Positions 44,907 to 55,639 of a stretch of 64,000 bases of DNA are shown piece by piece. The stretch comes from Mycobacterium heckeshornense. Lineage in GTDB: Bacteria > Actinomycetota > Actinomycetes > Mycobacteriales > Mycobacteriaceae. The notes under the pieces were generated by a model. That model was not told where the DNA came from, did not search any database, and saw only the letters and a list, made by a program, of their open reading frames with translations. Location: the NCBI RefSeq assembly GCF_016592155.1, contig NZ_AP024237.1, positions 3,286,001-3,350,000 of the forward strand, in the 5' to 3' direction. Positions within the stretch are counted from its first letter, which is position 1, and the number at the start of each line of letters is the position of its first letter. Position numbers and translations under genes: made by a program.

Positions 44907-45994
44907 TGAGCAACCCAGTGACACAAGCTATTTGGAGCAGCAGACCGGCCGACCTCTACGGTCGGCGCAAACGCGACCGAATCCTGTCCCTGTTGTACGG
45001 AGTGGGTGTTCTGTTCGGCGGCCTGGCGTCGGCGTCGCGGTGGACGCCCTCGCGGATCGCGCCGGTGCAGCGCACCATCGCGGCAGTGGTCACCAAACGC
45101 GAACTGCTCTGTCCCGACGTGGTTTCGTTGACGATCGCCGACCCCGACGGCAGGCTGCTGCCGTCCTGGACGCCCGGCGCGCACATCGATGTGCGGCTGC
45201 CCTCGGGCCGGCGCCGCCAATACTCGCTGTGCGGGCCGCCCGGGCGGCGCACCGACTACCGCATCGCCGTGCGCCGGATCGCCGACGGCGGCGGCGGGTC
45301 GGTCGAGATGCACGAGTCGTTCGACGTCGGCGACACGCTGGTGTTCGAAGGCCCCCGCAACGCGTTCTACCTCGTCACCGACGAGCGGGACGTGCTGTTC
45401 GTGATCGGCGGCATCGGGGTGACCCCGATCCTGCCCATGATCCAGCTGGCGCAGACGCACGGAATCAATTGGCGCGCAGTCTATGCCGGCCGCAGCCGGG
45501 AATACATGCCGCTGCTGGACGAGGTGGTGGCGGCGGCTCCCGATCGCGTCACCGTGTGGGCCGACGACGAGCGTGGCCGACTGCCCACCGCCGCCGACCT
45601 GCTGGCCGATGCCGGGCCGGCGACGGCGGTCTACGTCTGCGGGCCGACCGGCATGCTCGAGTCGGTGCGCACAGCACGCAACGAATATGCCGACGCGCCA
45701 CTGCATTACGAACGGTTCAGCCCGCCGCCGGTGGTCAACGGGCGTCCGTTCGAGCTGGAACTCGCGCGCTCGCGGCGGGTGCTGTCTGTGCCGTCGAACC
45801 GCTCGGCGCTAGCCGTCATGCTCGACCGTGACCCGGCAACCCCCTATTCATGCCAGCAGGGATTCTGTGGGACGTGCAAGGTCAAGGTGCTGGCCGGACA
45901 GGTGGATCGCCGGGGCCGCGCCGCAGAGGGCGACGACGAGATGCTGATCTGCGTGTCGCGGGCGAGAGGTGACCGGGTGGTGATCGACGCCTGA
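44906..45994 (+). CDS. PDR/VanB-type flavin, [2Fe-2S] oxidoreductase
   Basis: A 362-residue reductase transferring electrons from NAD(P)H to an oxygenase. GTG start at 44906 overlaps the upstream stop by one base; a GTG at 44918 is an alternative. An N-terminal segment (about 1-55) has one hydrophobic helix (LSLLYGVGVLFGGLA) that may associate with the membrane. FMN/FAD domain RRQYSLCGPPG, NAD domain FVIGGIGVTPILPMIQLA and VYVCGPTGMLESV, then plant-type ferredoxin C-x4-C-x2-C (SCQQGFCGTCKV) and the last Cys in LICVSRA. Predicted electron donor to the di-iron protein at 42236. Confidence 0.88.
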   Translation: MSNPVTQAIWSSRPADLYGRRKRDRILSLLYGVGVLFGGLASASRWTPSRIAPVQRTIAAVVTKRELLCPDVVSLTIADPDGRLLPSWTPGAHIDVRLPSGRRRQYSLCGPPGRRTDYRIAVRRIADGGGGSVEMHESFDVGDTLVFEGPRNAFYLVTDERDVLFVIGGIGVTPILPMIQLAQTHGINWRAVYAGRSREYMPLLDEVVAAAPDRVTVWADDERGRLPTAADLLADAGPATAVYVCGPTGMLESVRTARNEYADAPLHYERFSPPPVVNGRPFELELARSRRVLSVPSNRSALAVMLDRDPATPYSCQQGFCGTCKVKVLAGQVDRRGRAAEGDDEMLICVSRARGDRVVIDA

Positions 45995-46064
45995 AGGGGT
46001 TGCGTCGGGCGTGCACCCTTGGCGAGTTTTGGGCCCAGAATGCGCCGTGAATACACGCTCGGCG

Positions 46065-48500
46065 CTATTCGGGAGCCTCTGCCCCCACGCCCCGGATCGA
46101 TGCCAGCGTCGCGGCCAGCTCATCGGGTTTCACCAGTACTTCGCGCGCTTTCGAGCCTTCGGACGGCCCGACGATCCCGCGGGTCTCCATCAGGTCCATC
46201 AGCCGGCCGGCTTTGGCAAAGCCCACCCGGAGCTTGCGCTGCAGCATCGAGGTGGAGCCGAACTGGCTGGACACCACCAGTTCCACGGCCTGCAGGAACA
46301 CGTCCATGTCGTCGCCGATGTCAGGGTCGACGTCACGTCGTTCTGCGGTGGGCTTGGCGGTCGTGACGCCCTCGGTGTATTCGGGTTCGGCCTGTTGTTT
46401 GCAGGCGGTGACGACAGCGTGGATCTCCTCGTCGGTGATGTATGCGCCCTGCAGGCGGATCGGTTTGCTGCCGCCCATCGGCAGGAACAAGCCGTCGCCC
46501 ATGCCGATCAGCTTCTCCGCGCCCCCCTGATCGAGGATCACCCGGCTGTCGGTCAGCGACGAGGTGGCGAACGCCAACCGGGACGGCACATTCGTCTTGA
46601 TCAGCCCGGTAACGACGTCGACCGAAGGACGCTGGGTGGCCAGTACCAGGTGGATGCCGGCGGCGCGGGCCTTTTGGGTGATCCGCACGACGGCGTCTTC
46701 CACGTCGCGCGGCGCGGTCATCATCAGGTCAGCCAGCTCGTCGACGATCGCGACCACGTACGGATAAGGCCGGTATTCACGCTGGCTGCCCAGCGGCGCG
46801 GTGATCTTCCCGGCGCGCACCGCGGCGTTGAAGTCGTCGATGTGACGCACCCGGGAAGCCTGCATGTCCTGGTAGCGCTGTTCCATCTCGTCGACCAGCC
46901 ACGCCAGCGCCGCGGCGGCTTTCTTGGGCTCGGTGATGATCGGGGTGATCAGATGCGGAATGCCTTCGTAGGGCGTCAGTTCCACCATCTTCGGGTCGAT
47001 TAGGATCATCCGGACTTCTTCCGGGGTGGCCCGCGCCAGTAGCGAGACCAGCATCGAGTTGACGAAGCTGGATTTCCCGGAGCCGGTGGACCCGGCGACC
47101 AGCAAGTGCGGCATCTTGGCCAGGTTCCACGAAATGTATTCACCTTCAATGTCTTTGCCGAGCGCGATCACCAACGGGTGGTGGTCGCGGCGTGTCGAAG
47201 GTGCAGTCAGGACGTCGGCCAACCGCACGGTCTCACGATCGGTGTTGGGCACTTCGATGCCAACGGCGGATTTGCCGGGAATCGGGGCCAGCATCCGCAC
47301 ACTCTCCGTGGCTACGGCGTATGCGATATTGCGTTGCAGCGCAGTGATTTTCTCCACCTTGACGCCCGGGCCGAGCTCGACCTCATAGCGGGTGACGGTG
47401 GGCCCGCGGGTGCAGCCGGTGACAGCCGCGTCGACCCTGAACTGCTGCAGCACCGAGGTGATGGCTTCCACCATGCGGTCGTTGGCCGGACTGCGCCGTT
47501 TCGGCGGGTCACCCTTGACGAGCAGGTCCAGCGACGGCAGCGTGTAGGGCCCTTCGACCACCCGGTCCAGCGGGAGCGTCTCGTGTTTGGGGGCCGATCG
47601 GTCGGCGCGACGGCCGCTGCGAACACTCGGCTCCGGGATGGTGGGAGTGTCGTCCGGCGTGACCGGATCCTGCCCCGACAACCATGGCTGTGCTTCGCCG
47701 TCGTCGTAGTAGCCATCCGAATAGTCCTCTGCTGCAACCTCTTTGAGGCCAGCGATGTCGGGCTCACCGTACCAGGCCCGGGTGCCCAACATGGCGCGCA
47801 GCGCCTCGGGAACTTCTCGGATCGTGGTCCCGGTCAGCAGCAGCAGACCGAACAGCGCGCCGATGAACAGCAGCGGCGCCGCGATCCATGCGGTCACCCC
47901 CTCCGAGAGCGGCCCGCCGATGGCGAAGCCGATGAAACCCGCTGCGTGCCGGCGCGCACCGGGGCCCTGCGGTGAACCGGCCCACAGATGCCACAGGCCG
48001 AGCACCGACAGCCCCACCAACGCCGCCCCGAGGATCAGCCGGGGCCGCGCGTCGGGGTTGGGCTCGGTGCGCATCAGTGTGACGGCGGCGGCAGTGAGGA
48101 CTACCGGCAGCACGGCGGCGGCCGAGCCGACGAACATTCGCAGCACCGCGTCCACCCATGCCCCGACGGGGCGGGCGGCGTCGAACCACGAGCTGGCCGC
48201 GATGACGACGGCGACACCCAGCAGCATCAGCGCGATCCCGTCGCGGCGGTGGCCGGGCTCGATGTCGCGGGCACGACCCACCGAGCGCGCGGCAGCGCCG
48301 GCGGTTCTGGCCACCAGCAGCCACGTGCTGCGCACGGCATCTGCGCAGCTCAGCCCGATGGTGACGGGCAGCGACCCGGTGCGGCGCTTCCTGAGGCGTT
48401 TGCGGGATGCCCTGGCGCGAGGGGACCGGGAACTACCCCGTGAAGCGGCCTGTGACCTGCCTGTTCGGGTGCCGGATCGGGCGACGGTCCTACTAGCCAT
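46065..48500 (-). CDS. ftsK: DNA translocase FtsK
   Basis: An 811-residue translocase that segregates chromosome ends at the division septum. The ATG at 48500 (MASRTVARSGTRTGRSQAA) is used; an upstream extension of 24 codons has no homology. N-terminal basic segment, four membrane helices (about residues 75-220), an acidic linker, then the RecA-like motor: Walker A GSTGSGKSSFVNSML, Walker B VVAIVDELADLMM, and C-terminal gamma winged helix (SSQFGSTSMLQRKLRVGFAKA). It converges with the FAAL operon, 70 bases apart. Confidence 0.96.
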   Translation of the reverse strand: MASRTVARSGTRTGRSQAASRGSSRSPRARASRKRLRKRRTGSLPVTIGLSCADAVRSTWLLVARTAGAAARSVGRARDIEPGHRRDGIALMLLGVAVVIAASSWFDAARPVGAWVDAVLRMFVGSAAAVLPVVLTAAAVTLMRTEPNPDARPRLILGAALVGLSVLGLWHLWAGSPQGPGARRHAAGFIGFAIGGPLSEGVTAWIAAPLLFIGALFGLLLLTGTTIREVPEALRAMLGTRAWYGEPDIAGLKEVAAEDYSDGYYDDGEAQPWLSGQDPVTPDDTPTIPEPSVRSGRRADRSAPKHETLPLDRVVEGPYTLPSLDLLVKGDPPKRRSPANDRMVEAITSVLQQFRVDAAVTGCTRGPTVTRYEVELGPGVKVEKITALQRNIAYAVATESVRMLAPIPGKSAVGIEVPNTDRETVRLADVLTAPSTRRDHHPLVIALGKDIEGEYISWNLAKMPHLLVAGSTGSGKSSFVNSMLVSLLARATPEEVRMILIDPKMVELTPYEGIPHLITPIITEPKKAAAALAWLVDEMEQRYQDMQASRVRHIDDFNAAVRAGKITAPLGSQREYRPYPYVVAIVDELADLMMTAPRDVEDAVVRITQKARAAGIHLVLATQRPSVDVVTGLIKTNVPSRLAFATSSLTDSRVILDQGGAEKLIGMGDGLFLPMGGSKPIRLQGAYITDEEIHAVVTACKQQAEPEYTEGVTTAKPTAERRDVDPDIGDDMDVFLQAVELVVSSQFGSTSMLQRKLRVGFAKAGRLMDLMETRGIVGPSEGSKAREVLVKPDELAATLASIRGVGAEAPE

Positions 48501-48646
48501 GGTGGCAAGCCTAATCTCAAAAACACCATAGACACCATTCGCCACACTGGTTACGGCCACGGTTACGGCCACGCGAGCACCTGAGCGGCGGGCCGCGTCG
48601 GTAAGGTGACACTCGTCGCGCCGCTTGCCCGCCTGAGGAGGCCACC

Positions 48647-48961
48647 ATGCCCGTCGTCGTTGTCGCCACCTTCACGGTCAAACCCGAATCCGTGGATACC
48701 GTCCGCGAGGTCTTAAAGCGTGGTGTCAACGACGTGCACGGCGAGCCCGGCTGCCAGCTCTACGCCCTGCACGAAAGCGGCAACACTTTCGTCTTCGTCG
48801 AACAATGGGCCGACGCCGACGCGCTGCAGGCCCACAGCACCGCACCCGCGATCGCGACGATGTTCAAGGAGGCGGGTGAACATCTGGCCGCGGCACCGGA
48901 CATCAAAACGCTGACACCCGTCGTCGCCGGCGACCCCACCAAGGGACAGCTCCGTCCCTGA
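48647..48961 (+). CDS. ABM-domain putative quinol monooxygenase (Rv2749 type)
   Basis: A 104-residue dimeric alpha+beta barrel protein of the antibiotic-biosynthesis monooxygenase type. Beta strands [40 protein letters not shown] and helix [20 protein letters not shown] are the ABM pattern. Stop and the next gene's ATG overlap by one base (TGATG), so it is coupled to the SDR. Substrate unknown. Confidence 0.85.
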   Translation: MPVVVVATFTVKPESVDTVREVLKRGVNDVHGEPGCQLYALHESGNTFVFVEQWADADALQAHSTAPAIATMFKEAGEHLAAAPDIKTLTPVVAGDPTKGQLRP

Positions 48962-49782
48962 TGGACCGGCCCCTGCGCGGCAGAGTCGCATTCATCACCG
49001 GCGCCGCGCGCGGCCAGGGCCGTGCCCATGCGCTGCGACTGGCCTCCGACGGCGCCGACATCATCGCCGTCGACCTGTGCGAGCAGATCGCCAGCGTCCC
49101 TTACCCGCTGGCCACTCCCGACGACCTGGCCGCCACTGTCAAGCTGGTCGAGGAAACAGGCGCGCGCGTCGTAGCCCGCCGAGGCGATGTCCGCGATCGC
49201 GCGTCGCTGGCGGCCGCGTTACAGGCCGGCCTGGACGAGCTCGGTCGGCTGGACATCGTCGTGGCCAACGCCGGGATCGCGCCCATGCAGGCGGGCGCTG
49301 ACGGCTGGCGTGACGTGATCGACGTCAACCTCACCGGCGTGCACCACACGGTCGAAGTAACAATCCCGACGATGATCGCGCAAGGCGACGGCGGGTCGAT
49401 CGTGATGATCAGCTCGGCCGCAGGCCTGGCCGGCATCGGCAGCGGCGACGCCGGTTCCATCGGCTACGCCGCGGCCAAGCACGGGATGGTGGGGTTAATG
49501 CGCGTCTACGCCAATCTGCTTGCACCACATAACATTCGGGTTAACTCTATACACCCCGCCGGTGTCGATACGCCGATGATCAACAACGAGTGGACCCGAG
49601 CCTGGCTGGACCAGATTGTTGCCCAATCCGATTCACCGCCGGACATGGGCAACGCCTTGCCGGTGCAGGTGCTCGCGCCCGAGGACATCGCCAACGCTGT
49701 GGCGTGGCTGGTGTCCGATCAGGCGCGCTACGTCACCGGCATCACCTTGGCGGTCGATGCGGGATTTCTGAACAAGCGGTAG
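48961..49782 (+). CDS. Mycofactocin-coupled SDR family oxidoreductase (Rv2750 type)
   Basis: A 273-residue SDR. Cofactor motif [21 protein letters not shown], followed by the acidic insertion [20 protein letters not shown] that marks the mycofactocin-associated SDR subfamily, in which the nicotinamide is held tightly and reoxidised by mycofactocin. NAG motif [11 protein letters not shown], Ser in [10 protein letters not shown]-x3-K in [12 protein letters not shown]. Starts inside the stop of the ABM gene. The alcohol substrate is unknown. Confidence 0.88.
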   Translation: MDRPLRGRVAFITGAARGQGRAHALRLASDGADIIAVDLCEQIASVPYPLATPDDLAATVKLVEETGARVVARRGDVRDRASLAAALQAGLDELGRLDIVVANAGIAPMQAGADGWRDVIDVNLTGVHHTVEVTIPTMIAQGDGGSIVMISSAAGLAGIGSGDAGSIGYAAAKHGMVGLMRVYANLLAPHNIRVNSIHPAGVDTPMINNEWTRAWLDQIVAQSDSPPDMGNALPVQVLAPEDIANAVAWLVSDQARYVTGITLAVDAGFLNKR

Positions 49783-49785
49783 CTG

Positions 49786-50658
49786 ATGCCACGAAATCCG
49801 GTAGCGCACACTGCTTTAGGACCGATGGTACTGGCAGCTGTCGAACAGCACCAGCCGCCCGGGCAGCGGCTGGTGGACGATGACCTGGCGGCAACGTTTC
49901 TGCCGGCCCCGGCCCGGTGGCTGACCGAAGCGACGCGATCTGCCGTGCTGCGCAAGCTGTTCATCGCGGCGATGGACCGGTCCGGCCCCGGGTTGTGGGC
50001 CAATCTGACCTGCCGTAAGCAGTTCGTCGCCGACAAGCTCGACGACGCGCTCGACGACATCGATGCGGTCGTCATCCTGGGTGCGGGATTGGACACCCGC
50101 GCCTACCAGTTGGCGCGGCGCACCCAGATCCCGGTCTTCGAGGTGGATCTTGCGGTCAACATCGCCAGAAAGTCAGCCGCCGTGCGCCGTGTGCTGGGCG
50201 CGTTGCCCCGCTCGGTTCGGTTGGTGGCGGTGGACTTCGAGCGCGACGACGTGCTCACTGCTTTGGCTGAATACGGCTACCTCACCGACTATCGGGTCTT
50301 TTTCATCTGGGAAGGGGTGACCCAGTACCTCACCGAACACGCTGTTCGAGCCACGTTGGACGGACTGCGGCCGGTGGCTGCGGGCAGCCGGCTGGTGTTC
50401 ACCTACGTGCGCCGCGACTTCATCGAAGGGAGAAACCTGTACGGGACCCCTAAGCTGTACCGCAGAACGCGCCAGCGACGACAGCTGTGGCACTTCGGAT
50501 TACAACCCGAGGACGTGGCGGGGTTTCTCGCCGGATACAGTTGGCGGCTGATCGAGCAGGTCGGGCCCGAGCAGCTGGTTCACCGCTATGTCCAGCCGAC
50601 AGGCCGCAACCTCACCGCGTCGCAGATCGAATGGTCGGCGTACGCCGAGAAGCGCTGA
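49786..50658 (+). CDS. Class I SAM-dependent methyltransferase, LCMT/PPM1-like (Rv2751 type)
   Basis: A 290-residue methyltransferase of the large mycobacterial Rv-type family with leucine carboxyl methyltransferase similarity. SAM motif I AVVILGAGLDTRAYQL near residue 90, FEVDLAVNIARKSA (motif II), and the post-motif FFIWEGVTQYLTEHAVRATL near residue 172. Starts three bases after the SDR. Acceptor unknown. Converges with rnj, three bases between stops. Confidence 0.87.
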   Translation: MPRNPVAHTALGPMVLAAVEQHQPPGQRLVDDDLAATFLPAPARWLTEATRSAVLRKLFIAAMDRSGPGLWANLTCRKQFVADKLDDALDDIDAVVILGAGLDTRAYQLARRTQIPVFEVDLAVNIARKSAAVRRVLGALPRSVRLVAVDFERDDVLTALAEYGYLTDYRVFFIWEGVTQYLTEHAVRATLDGLRPVAAGSRLVFTYVRRDFIEGRNLYGTPKLYRRTRQRRQLWHFGLQPEDVAGFLAGYSWRLIEQVGPEQLVHRYVQPTGRNLTASQIEWSAYAEKR

Positions 50659-50661
50659 ACG

Positions 50662-52338
50662 TCAGATCTCCAGCACGGTCGGCACGATCATCGGCTGGCG
50701 CCGGTAGGTTTCCCCCACCCATTTGCCGACGGTCCGGCGCACCGCCTGGGCGATCCGGATCGGGTCGGTGACGTTCTCCTTGGCGAGCAACTCCAGCTCG
50801 TCTTCGACCTTGCGCACCGCGGGCTCCAGTGCCTTGGGATCTTCGGAAAAACCGCGCGAGAGCAGATGCGGTGGCGCCACCGCACGCCCGGTGCCGCGTC
50901 GCACCACCACAGTTGCCGCAATGAACCCCGACGACAAGATCAGCCGTTCACCCAGAGTGATCTCGCCGACGTCGCCCGTGACAAGACCGTCGACGAACAT
51001 CTTGCCGACCGGCACAGCTCCCGCGATGCGGGCCTTACCGGCAACAAGGTCGACGCTGACACCGTTCTCGGCCAACAGAATCGACTCCGGCGGCACCCCG
51101 GTGCGGGCGGCCAGGGCGGCGTTGGCGCGCAGCATCCGCCAGGTGCCGTGGATCGGCATCACATTGCGCGGTCGCACCCCGTTGTAGAGGAACAGCAGCT
51201 CGCCGGCATACGCGTGACCCGAAACATGCACCCGCGCTTGAGCATTGGTGACCACGCGGGCGCCGATCTTGGAGAGTTCGTCAATGACGCCGTAGACGGC
51301 TTCCTCGTTGCCAGGTATCAACGATGACGACAACACGATGAGGTCACCGGCGGTCAGCGTGATGCTGCGGTGCTCGCCGCGCGACATGCGGGCCAGCGCC
51401 GACATCGGCTCGCCCTGCGTGCCGGTCGTGATCAACACGACCTGCTCGGGCCGCATCGTTTCGGCCACGCTGATGTCGATCAGATCGGAGTCGGCCACCC
51501 GCAGGTAGCCGAGTTCACGGGCGATGCCCATGTTGCGCACCATCGAACGGCCTACGAACGACACCCGTCGGCCCAACGCGACTGCGGCGTCGATGATCTG
51601 CTGCACCCGGTCGACGTTGGAGGCGAAGCACGCCACGATGACCCGGCCGTCGGCGCCTCTGATCAACCGGTGCAGGGTCGGACCAACCTCGCTTTCCGAC
51701 GGTCCGACGCCGGGTATCTCGGAGTTGGTCGAGTCGCACAGGAAAAGGTCCACGCCGGCATCGCCCAGCCGCGACATCCCGGGCAGGTCGGTGGGACGGC
51801 CGTCGAGCGGAAGCTGGTCGAGTTTGATGTCGCCGGTGTGCAGGACGGTTCCCGCCCCGGTGTACACCGCGATGGCCAGCGAGTCGGGAATGGAATGGTT
51901 GACGGCGAAGTATTCGCACTCGAATACGCCATGGGTGGTGTGCTGGCCTTCGCTAACCTCCACGAGAACCGGTTTGAGCCGGTGCTCACGGCATTTCGCC
52001 GCTACCAGCGCCAGCGTGAACTTCGAGCCGACCACCGGGATGTCGGGCCGCAGCTTGAGCAGGAACGGAATGGCTCCGATGTGGTCCTCGTGCGCGTGGG
52101 TGAGCACCAACGCCTCGACGTCGTCGAGCCGGCCTTCGATATGCCGCAGGTCCGGCAGGATCAGGTCGACACCGGGTTCGTCGTGAGTGGGGAACATGAC
52201 CCCGCAGTCGATGATCAGTAGCCGACCCAAATGCTCGAAAACCGTCATGTTGCGGCCGATTTCACTGATGCCGCCCAGCGCGGTCACCCGCAGTCCGCCA
52301 GGGGCGAGAGGACCTGGCGGGCCGAGCTCGTCGTTCAC
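50662..52338 (-). CDS. rnj: Ribonuclease J
   Basis: A 558-residue metallo-beta-lactamase/beta-CASP ribonuclease with endo- and 5'-exonuclease activity in RNA turnover and rRNA maturation. Zinc motif TALGGISEIGRNM then LTHAHEDHIGAIPFLL (residues about 75-90), HTGDIKLDQLPLDG, beta-CASP domain FASNVDRVQQIIDAA and VSGHAYAGELLFLYN. C-terminal domain complete to the usual IVPTVLEI end. Upstream is dapA, 19 bases away, likely one transcript. Confidence 0.95.
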   Translation of the reverse strand: MNDELGPPGPLAPGGLRVTALGGISEIGRNMTVFEHLGRLLIIDCGVMFPTHDEPGVDLILPDLRHIEGRLDDVEALVLTHAHEDHIGAIPFLLKLRPDIPVVGSKFTLALVAAKCREHRLKPVLVEVSEGQHTTHGVFECEYFAVNHSIPDSLAIAVYTGAGTVLHTGDIKLDQLPLDGRPTDLPGMSRLGDAGVDLFLCDSTNSEIPGVGPSESEVGPTLHRLIRGADGRVIVACFASNVDRVQQIIDAAVALGRRVSFVGRSMVRNMGIARELGYLRVADSDLIDISVAETMRPEQVVLITTGTQGEPMSALARMSRGEHRSITLTAGDLIVLSSSLIPGNEEAVYGVIDELSKIGARVVTNAQARVHVSGHAYAGELLFLYNGVRPRNVMPIHGTWRMLRANAALAARTGVPPESILLAENGVSVDLVAGKARIAGAVPVGKMFVDGLVTGDVGEITLGERLILSSGFIAATVVVRRGTGRAVAPPHLLSRGFSEDPKALEPAVRKVEDELELLAKENVTDPIRIAQAVRRTVGKWVGETYRRQPMIVPTVLEI

Positions 52339-52357
52339 CTGCGGCTCACCTTGTGGC

Positions 52358-53374
<1,017 letters not shown>

Positions 53375-54127
53375 TCACGCTTCGGTGGCCAGCGGACTGG
53401 TAGCGACCTCGGTGCCGTCGGCCAGGGTGGTGATCTCGAAGTCGGCGAAGACCGCGGGGGCGATGTCGACCAACTGGCGCAGGCAGGCAATCGCCAGCCG
53501 CCGGATTTCCACGTCGGCGTGCTCGCTGGCCCGCACGGCGATGAAGTGCCGCCACGCCCGGTAGTTGCCGGTGACCACGATTCGCGTTTCGGTGGCATTA
53601 GGCAGCACCGCGCGAGCCGCTTGACGAGCTTGTTTGCGCCGCAACACCGCGTTGGGCTGATCGGCGAACTTGGTTTCCAGCTTGGCCAGCAGTTCGGTGT
53701 AGGTGGCGCGACTGGCATCGGCGGCGCTGGCGAGGATCTGGTGCAGTTCGGGATCGTCTTCCATGCCGGGCGGCACAACGATCCGGGAGTCTCGGTCCGG
53801 CACGTAGCGCTGCGACAGCTGCGAGTACGAGAAATGGCGGTGGCGGATCAACTCGTGGGTGCAGGAGCGCGAAATCCCGGTGATGTAAAACGACACGCTC
53901 GCATGCTCGAGCACCGAAAAATGCCCGACGTCGATGATGTGCCGGAGGTAGGAGGCGTTGGTCGCGGTCTTCGGGTTCGGTTTAGACCAGCTCTGGTAGC
54001 AGGCCCGGCCCGCGAATTCGGTGAGGGCCTGGCCGCCGTCGGCATCGGTGCTCCACGGCACGTCGGGAGGCGCCAAGAACTCGGTCTTGGCGATCAGCTG
54101 CACGCGCAGCGGCGCGGTCTCGGCCAC
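53375..54127 (-). CDS. thyX: Flavin-dependent thymidylate synthase ThyX
   Basis: A 250-residue FAD enzyme making dTMP with methylene-tetrahydrofolate and NADPH. The GTG at 54127 ([17 protein letters not shown] as protein) fits the AAGG eight bases before and the length of the M. tuberculosis enzyme; a GTG three codons earlier is also open. The ThyX motif [16 protein letters not shown] is intact, as are [19 protein letters not shown] and the C-terminal segment. A classical thyA is also present at 55688, so two dTMP routes coexist, as in M. tuberculosis. Confidence 0.96.
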   Translation of the reverse strand: MAETAPLRVQLIAKTEFLAPPDVPWSTDADGGQALTEFAGRACYQSWSKPNPKTATNASYLRHIIDVGHFSVLEHASVSFYITGISRSCTHELIRHRHFSYSQLSQRYVPDRDSRIVVPPGMEDDPELHQILASAADASRATYTELLAKLETKFADQPNAVLRRKQARQAARAVLPNATETRIVVTGNYRAWRHFIAVRASEHADVEIRRLAIACLRQLVDIAPAVFADFEITTLADGTEVATSPLATEA

Positions 54128-54305
54128 GGCGCTCACCTTATCGCCCGGCTTGGATCACGCCGACGGGCTCGACGGTGCACGACGTCGGCATCGCAGCACG
54201 GTGCTTGGCCCATGGGGTACGCGAACTGTGGTCGGCTGACCGGGATCTCGGACGGTTTGGTTCCCCGGTGGTGCTACCAACCCCGCTGATCGGCTGACCG
54301 TCAAG

Positions 54306-54330
54306 GCCGAGCTCCGCCCGCAAGCTCGGC
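54306..54330 (-). terminator. Hairpin downstream of the DivIVA-like gene
   Basis: An 8-bp inverted repeat (GCCGAGCT 54306-54313 with AGCTCGGC 54323-54330) and 9-base loop, just past the stop of the minus-strand gene at 54337. Lacks a T-run; plausible terminator only. Confidence 0.4.
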
Positions 54331-54336
54331 GAAGTC

Positions 54337-55095
54337 TCACCCCGCGCTGCTTTTCTGCTCAAACGGGACCACGACGCCGTCGCTGGATGGCTCGCGTCCT
54401 TCCTGGTGTGCCGATTCGAGCATCGCAGGGACCGCCTCCAGCCCGCGGTAGACGACCATCAGTTGCTCAAGGATCTTGATCTGTTGCAGATTCGCCTCGT
54501 CGACCACGCGCCGGGCCTGCTCGCGACAATCATCGGCCTCGCGCCTGGCGTCGGCGAGCAGTTGGTCCCGCTCCTGCTGGGCCTTCTGCCACGCGTCCTC
54601 GATCGCCGATTGGGTTTCAGTACGCATCCTGGCAAGTTCTGCTTCGAGTTCCTGTTTGGCTTCCGCGCACTCGGCTTCGGTGGCGCTTCGCTGCGCTTCC
54701 GCCTCCGCCAACAGCTCATCATGCTTCCGCCGCGCGTCCTCGGCATCCGACTCGATGGCCGCGACCAACGCTTCCATCTCGGCCTTCGCCTCGGCTCGCA
54801 TCTCGGTCACCTCGTCGACCACATGCCGCAGCAGTTTGGCCATGCGATGCGCCATCGCGTGCGGCGATTGCGAGGTGTCGTTGAGGAGCGCGACCTCTTT
54901 TCGCAGCGCGGCGGCTTCATCGCCTGACGTCTTCAGCCGGGTTTTGAGGCTCTCGATCTCGTCGAGTAGTACCTGTCGCTCCGCGGTCAACTCCTCGATG
55001 CAGGCGTCAACGGCCATCGGATCGTAGCCCAGGAGAACGCGAGGAAACCTGTCTGCGGGTCTGGTTTTCACGGCCTGCTCCCCTTTCTGAAACAC
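54337..55095 (-). CDS. DivIVA-like coiled-coil protein
   Basis: A 252-residue, almost wholly helical protein. The N-terminal FPRVLLGYDPMAVDACIEELTAERQ resembles the lipid-binding DivIVA start (F-x-x-x-x-x-G-Y-[DN]), followed by a long coiled coil (about residues 40-215) rich in A, E, R and K, and a short disordered end. Proteins like this act as polar or septal scaffolds. It replaces the block of restriction and toxin-antitoxin genes that M. tuberculosis has between thyX and dfrA. Partner and role unknown. Confidence 0.72.
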   Translation of the reverse strand: MFQKGEQAVKTRPADRFPRVLLGYDPMAVDACIEELTAERQVLLDEIESLKTRLKTSGDEAAALRKEVALLNDTSQSPHAMAHRMAKLLRHVVDEVTEMRAEAKAEMEALVAAIESDAEDARRKHDELLAEAEAQRSATEAECAEAKQELEAELARMRTETQSAIEDAWQKAQQERDQLLADARREADDCREQARRVVDEANLQQIKILEQLMVVYRGLEAVPAMLESAHQEGREPSSDGVVVPFEQKSSAG

Positions 55096-55132
55096 CTGGT
55101 AGATGCACTAAAACCGACCCACGTTGAGTATG

Positions 55133-55639
55133 TCACGGTTCACCCACTGCTGCTGGACAACGCCAGTAGCTACACAATCGATACCGCAGCCCGGAGCCGC
55201 TGGTCAGCCATTGCCCCGTCGTGCCGCGCCAGGTCTCGTCGAGCACCGGGGCCAGCGCGTCGCCGTCCTGGCGGGGCAGGTCGATGTCGACCTCGGTGAC
55301 CTCGCAGCGGGACGCCACCGGAAGCGCGAGCGTGTAGAGCTCTGCGCCCCCAATAATCCACACCTCGCCGTCCCGCAGGAGGTGGTCGAGAGTTCCCACA
55401 ACCTCGGCGCCTTCGGCCACGTAGTCCGCTTGACGGGTCAGCACGACGTTTCGGCGGCCCGGCAGCGGCCGCACTGTGGCCGGCAACGACTCCCACGTCC
55501 GCCGGCCCATCACCACGGTGTGACCCGAGGTGAGCCGTTTGAAGCGGGCCTGGTCCTCAGGCAACCGCCACGGGATACCGCCGGCGCGGCCGATGACGCC
55601 CGACGTCGATTGAGCCCAGATCAGGCCCACGTCCCCCAT
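55133..55639 (-). CDS. dfrA: Dihydrofolate reductase DfrA
   Basis: A 168-residue NADPH enzyme regenerating tetrahydrofolate, needed because ThyA oxidises the folate. The ATG at 55639 ([20 protein letters not shown]) lies eight bases after GAGGAGGAG inside the MIRU-like element; a GTG three codons earlier is possible. Motifs: [34 protein letters not shown], and [14 protein letters not shown]. Downstream of thyA, separated only by the repeat element. Confidence 0.95.
   Translation of the reverse strand: MGDVGLIWAQSTSGVIGRAGGIPWRLPEDQARFKRLTSGHTVVMGRRTWESLPATVRPLPGRRNVVLTRQADYVAEGAEVVGTLDHLLRDGEVWIIGGAELYTLALPVASRCEVTEVDIDLPRQDGDALAPVLDETWRGTTGQWLTSGSGLRYRLCSYWRCPAAVGEP

Noticed and set aside
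43575..44924. 449-codon minus-strand open frame
   Set aside because: Shadow of the EphD-like gene on the opposite strand.
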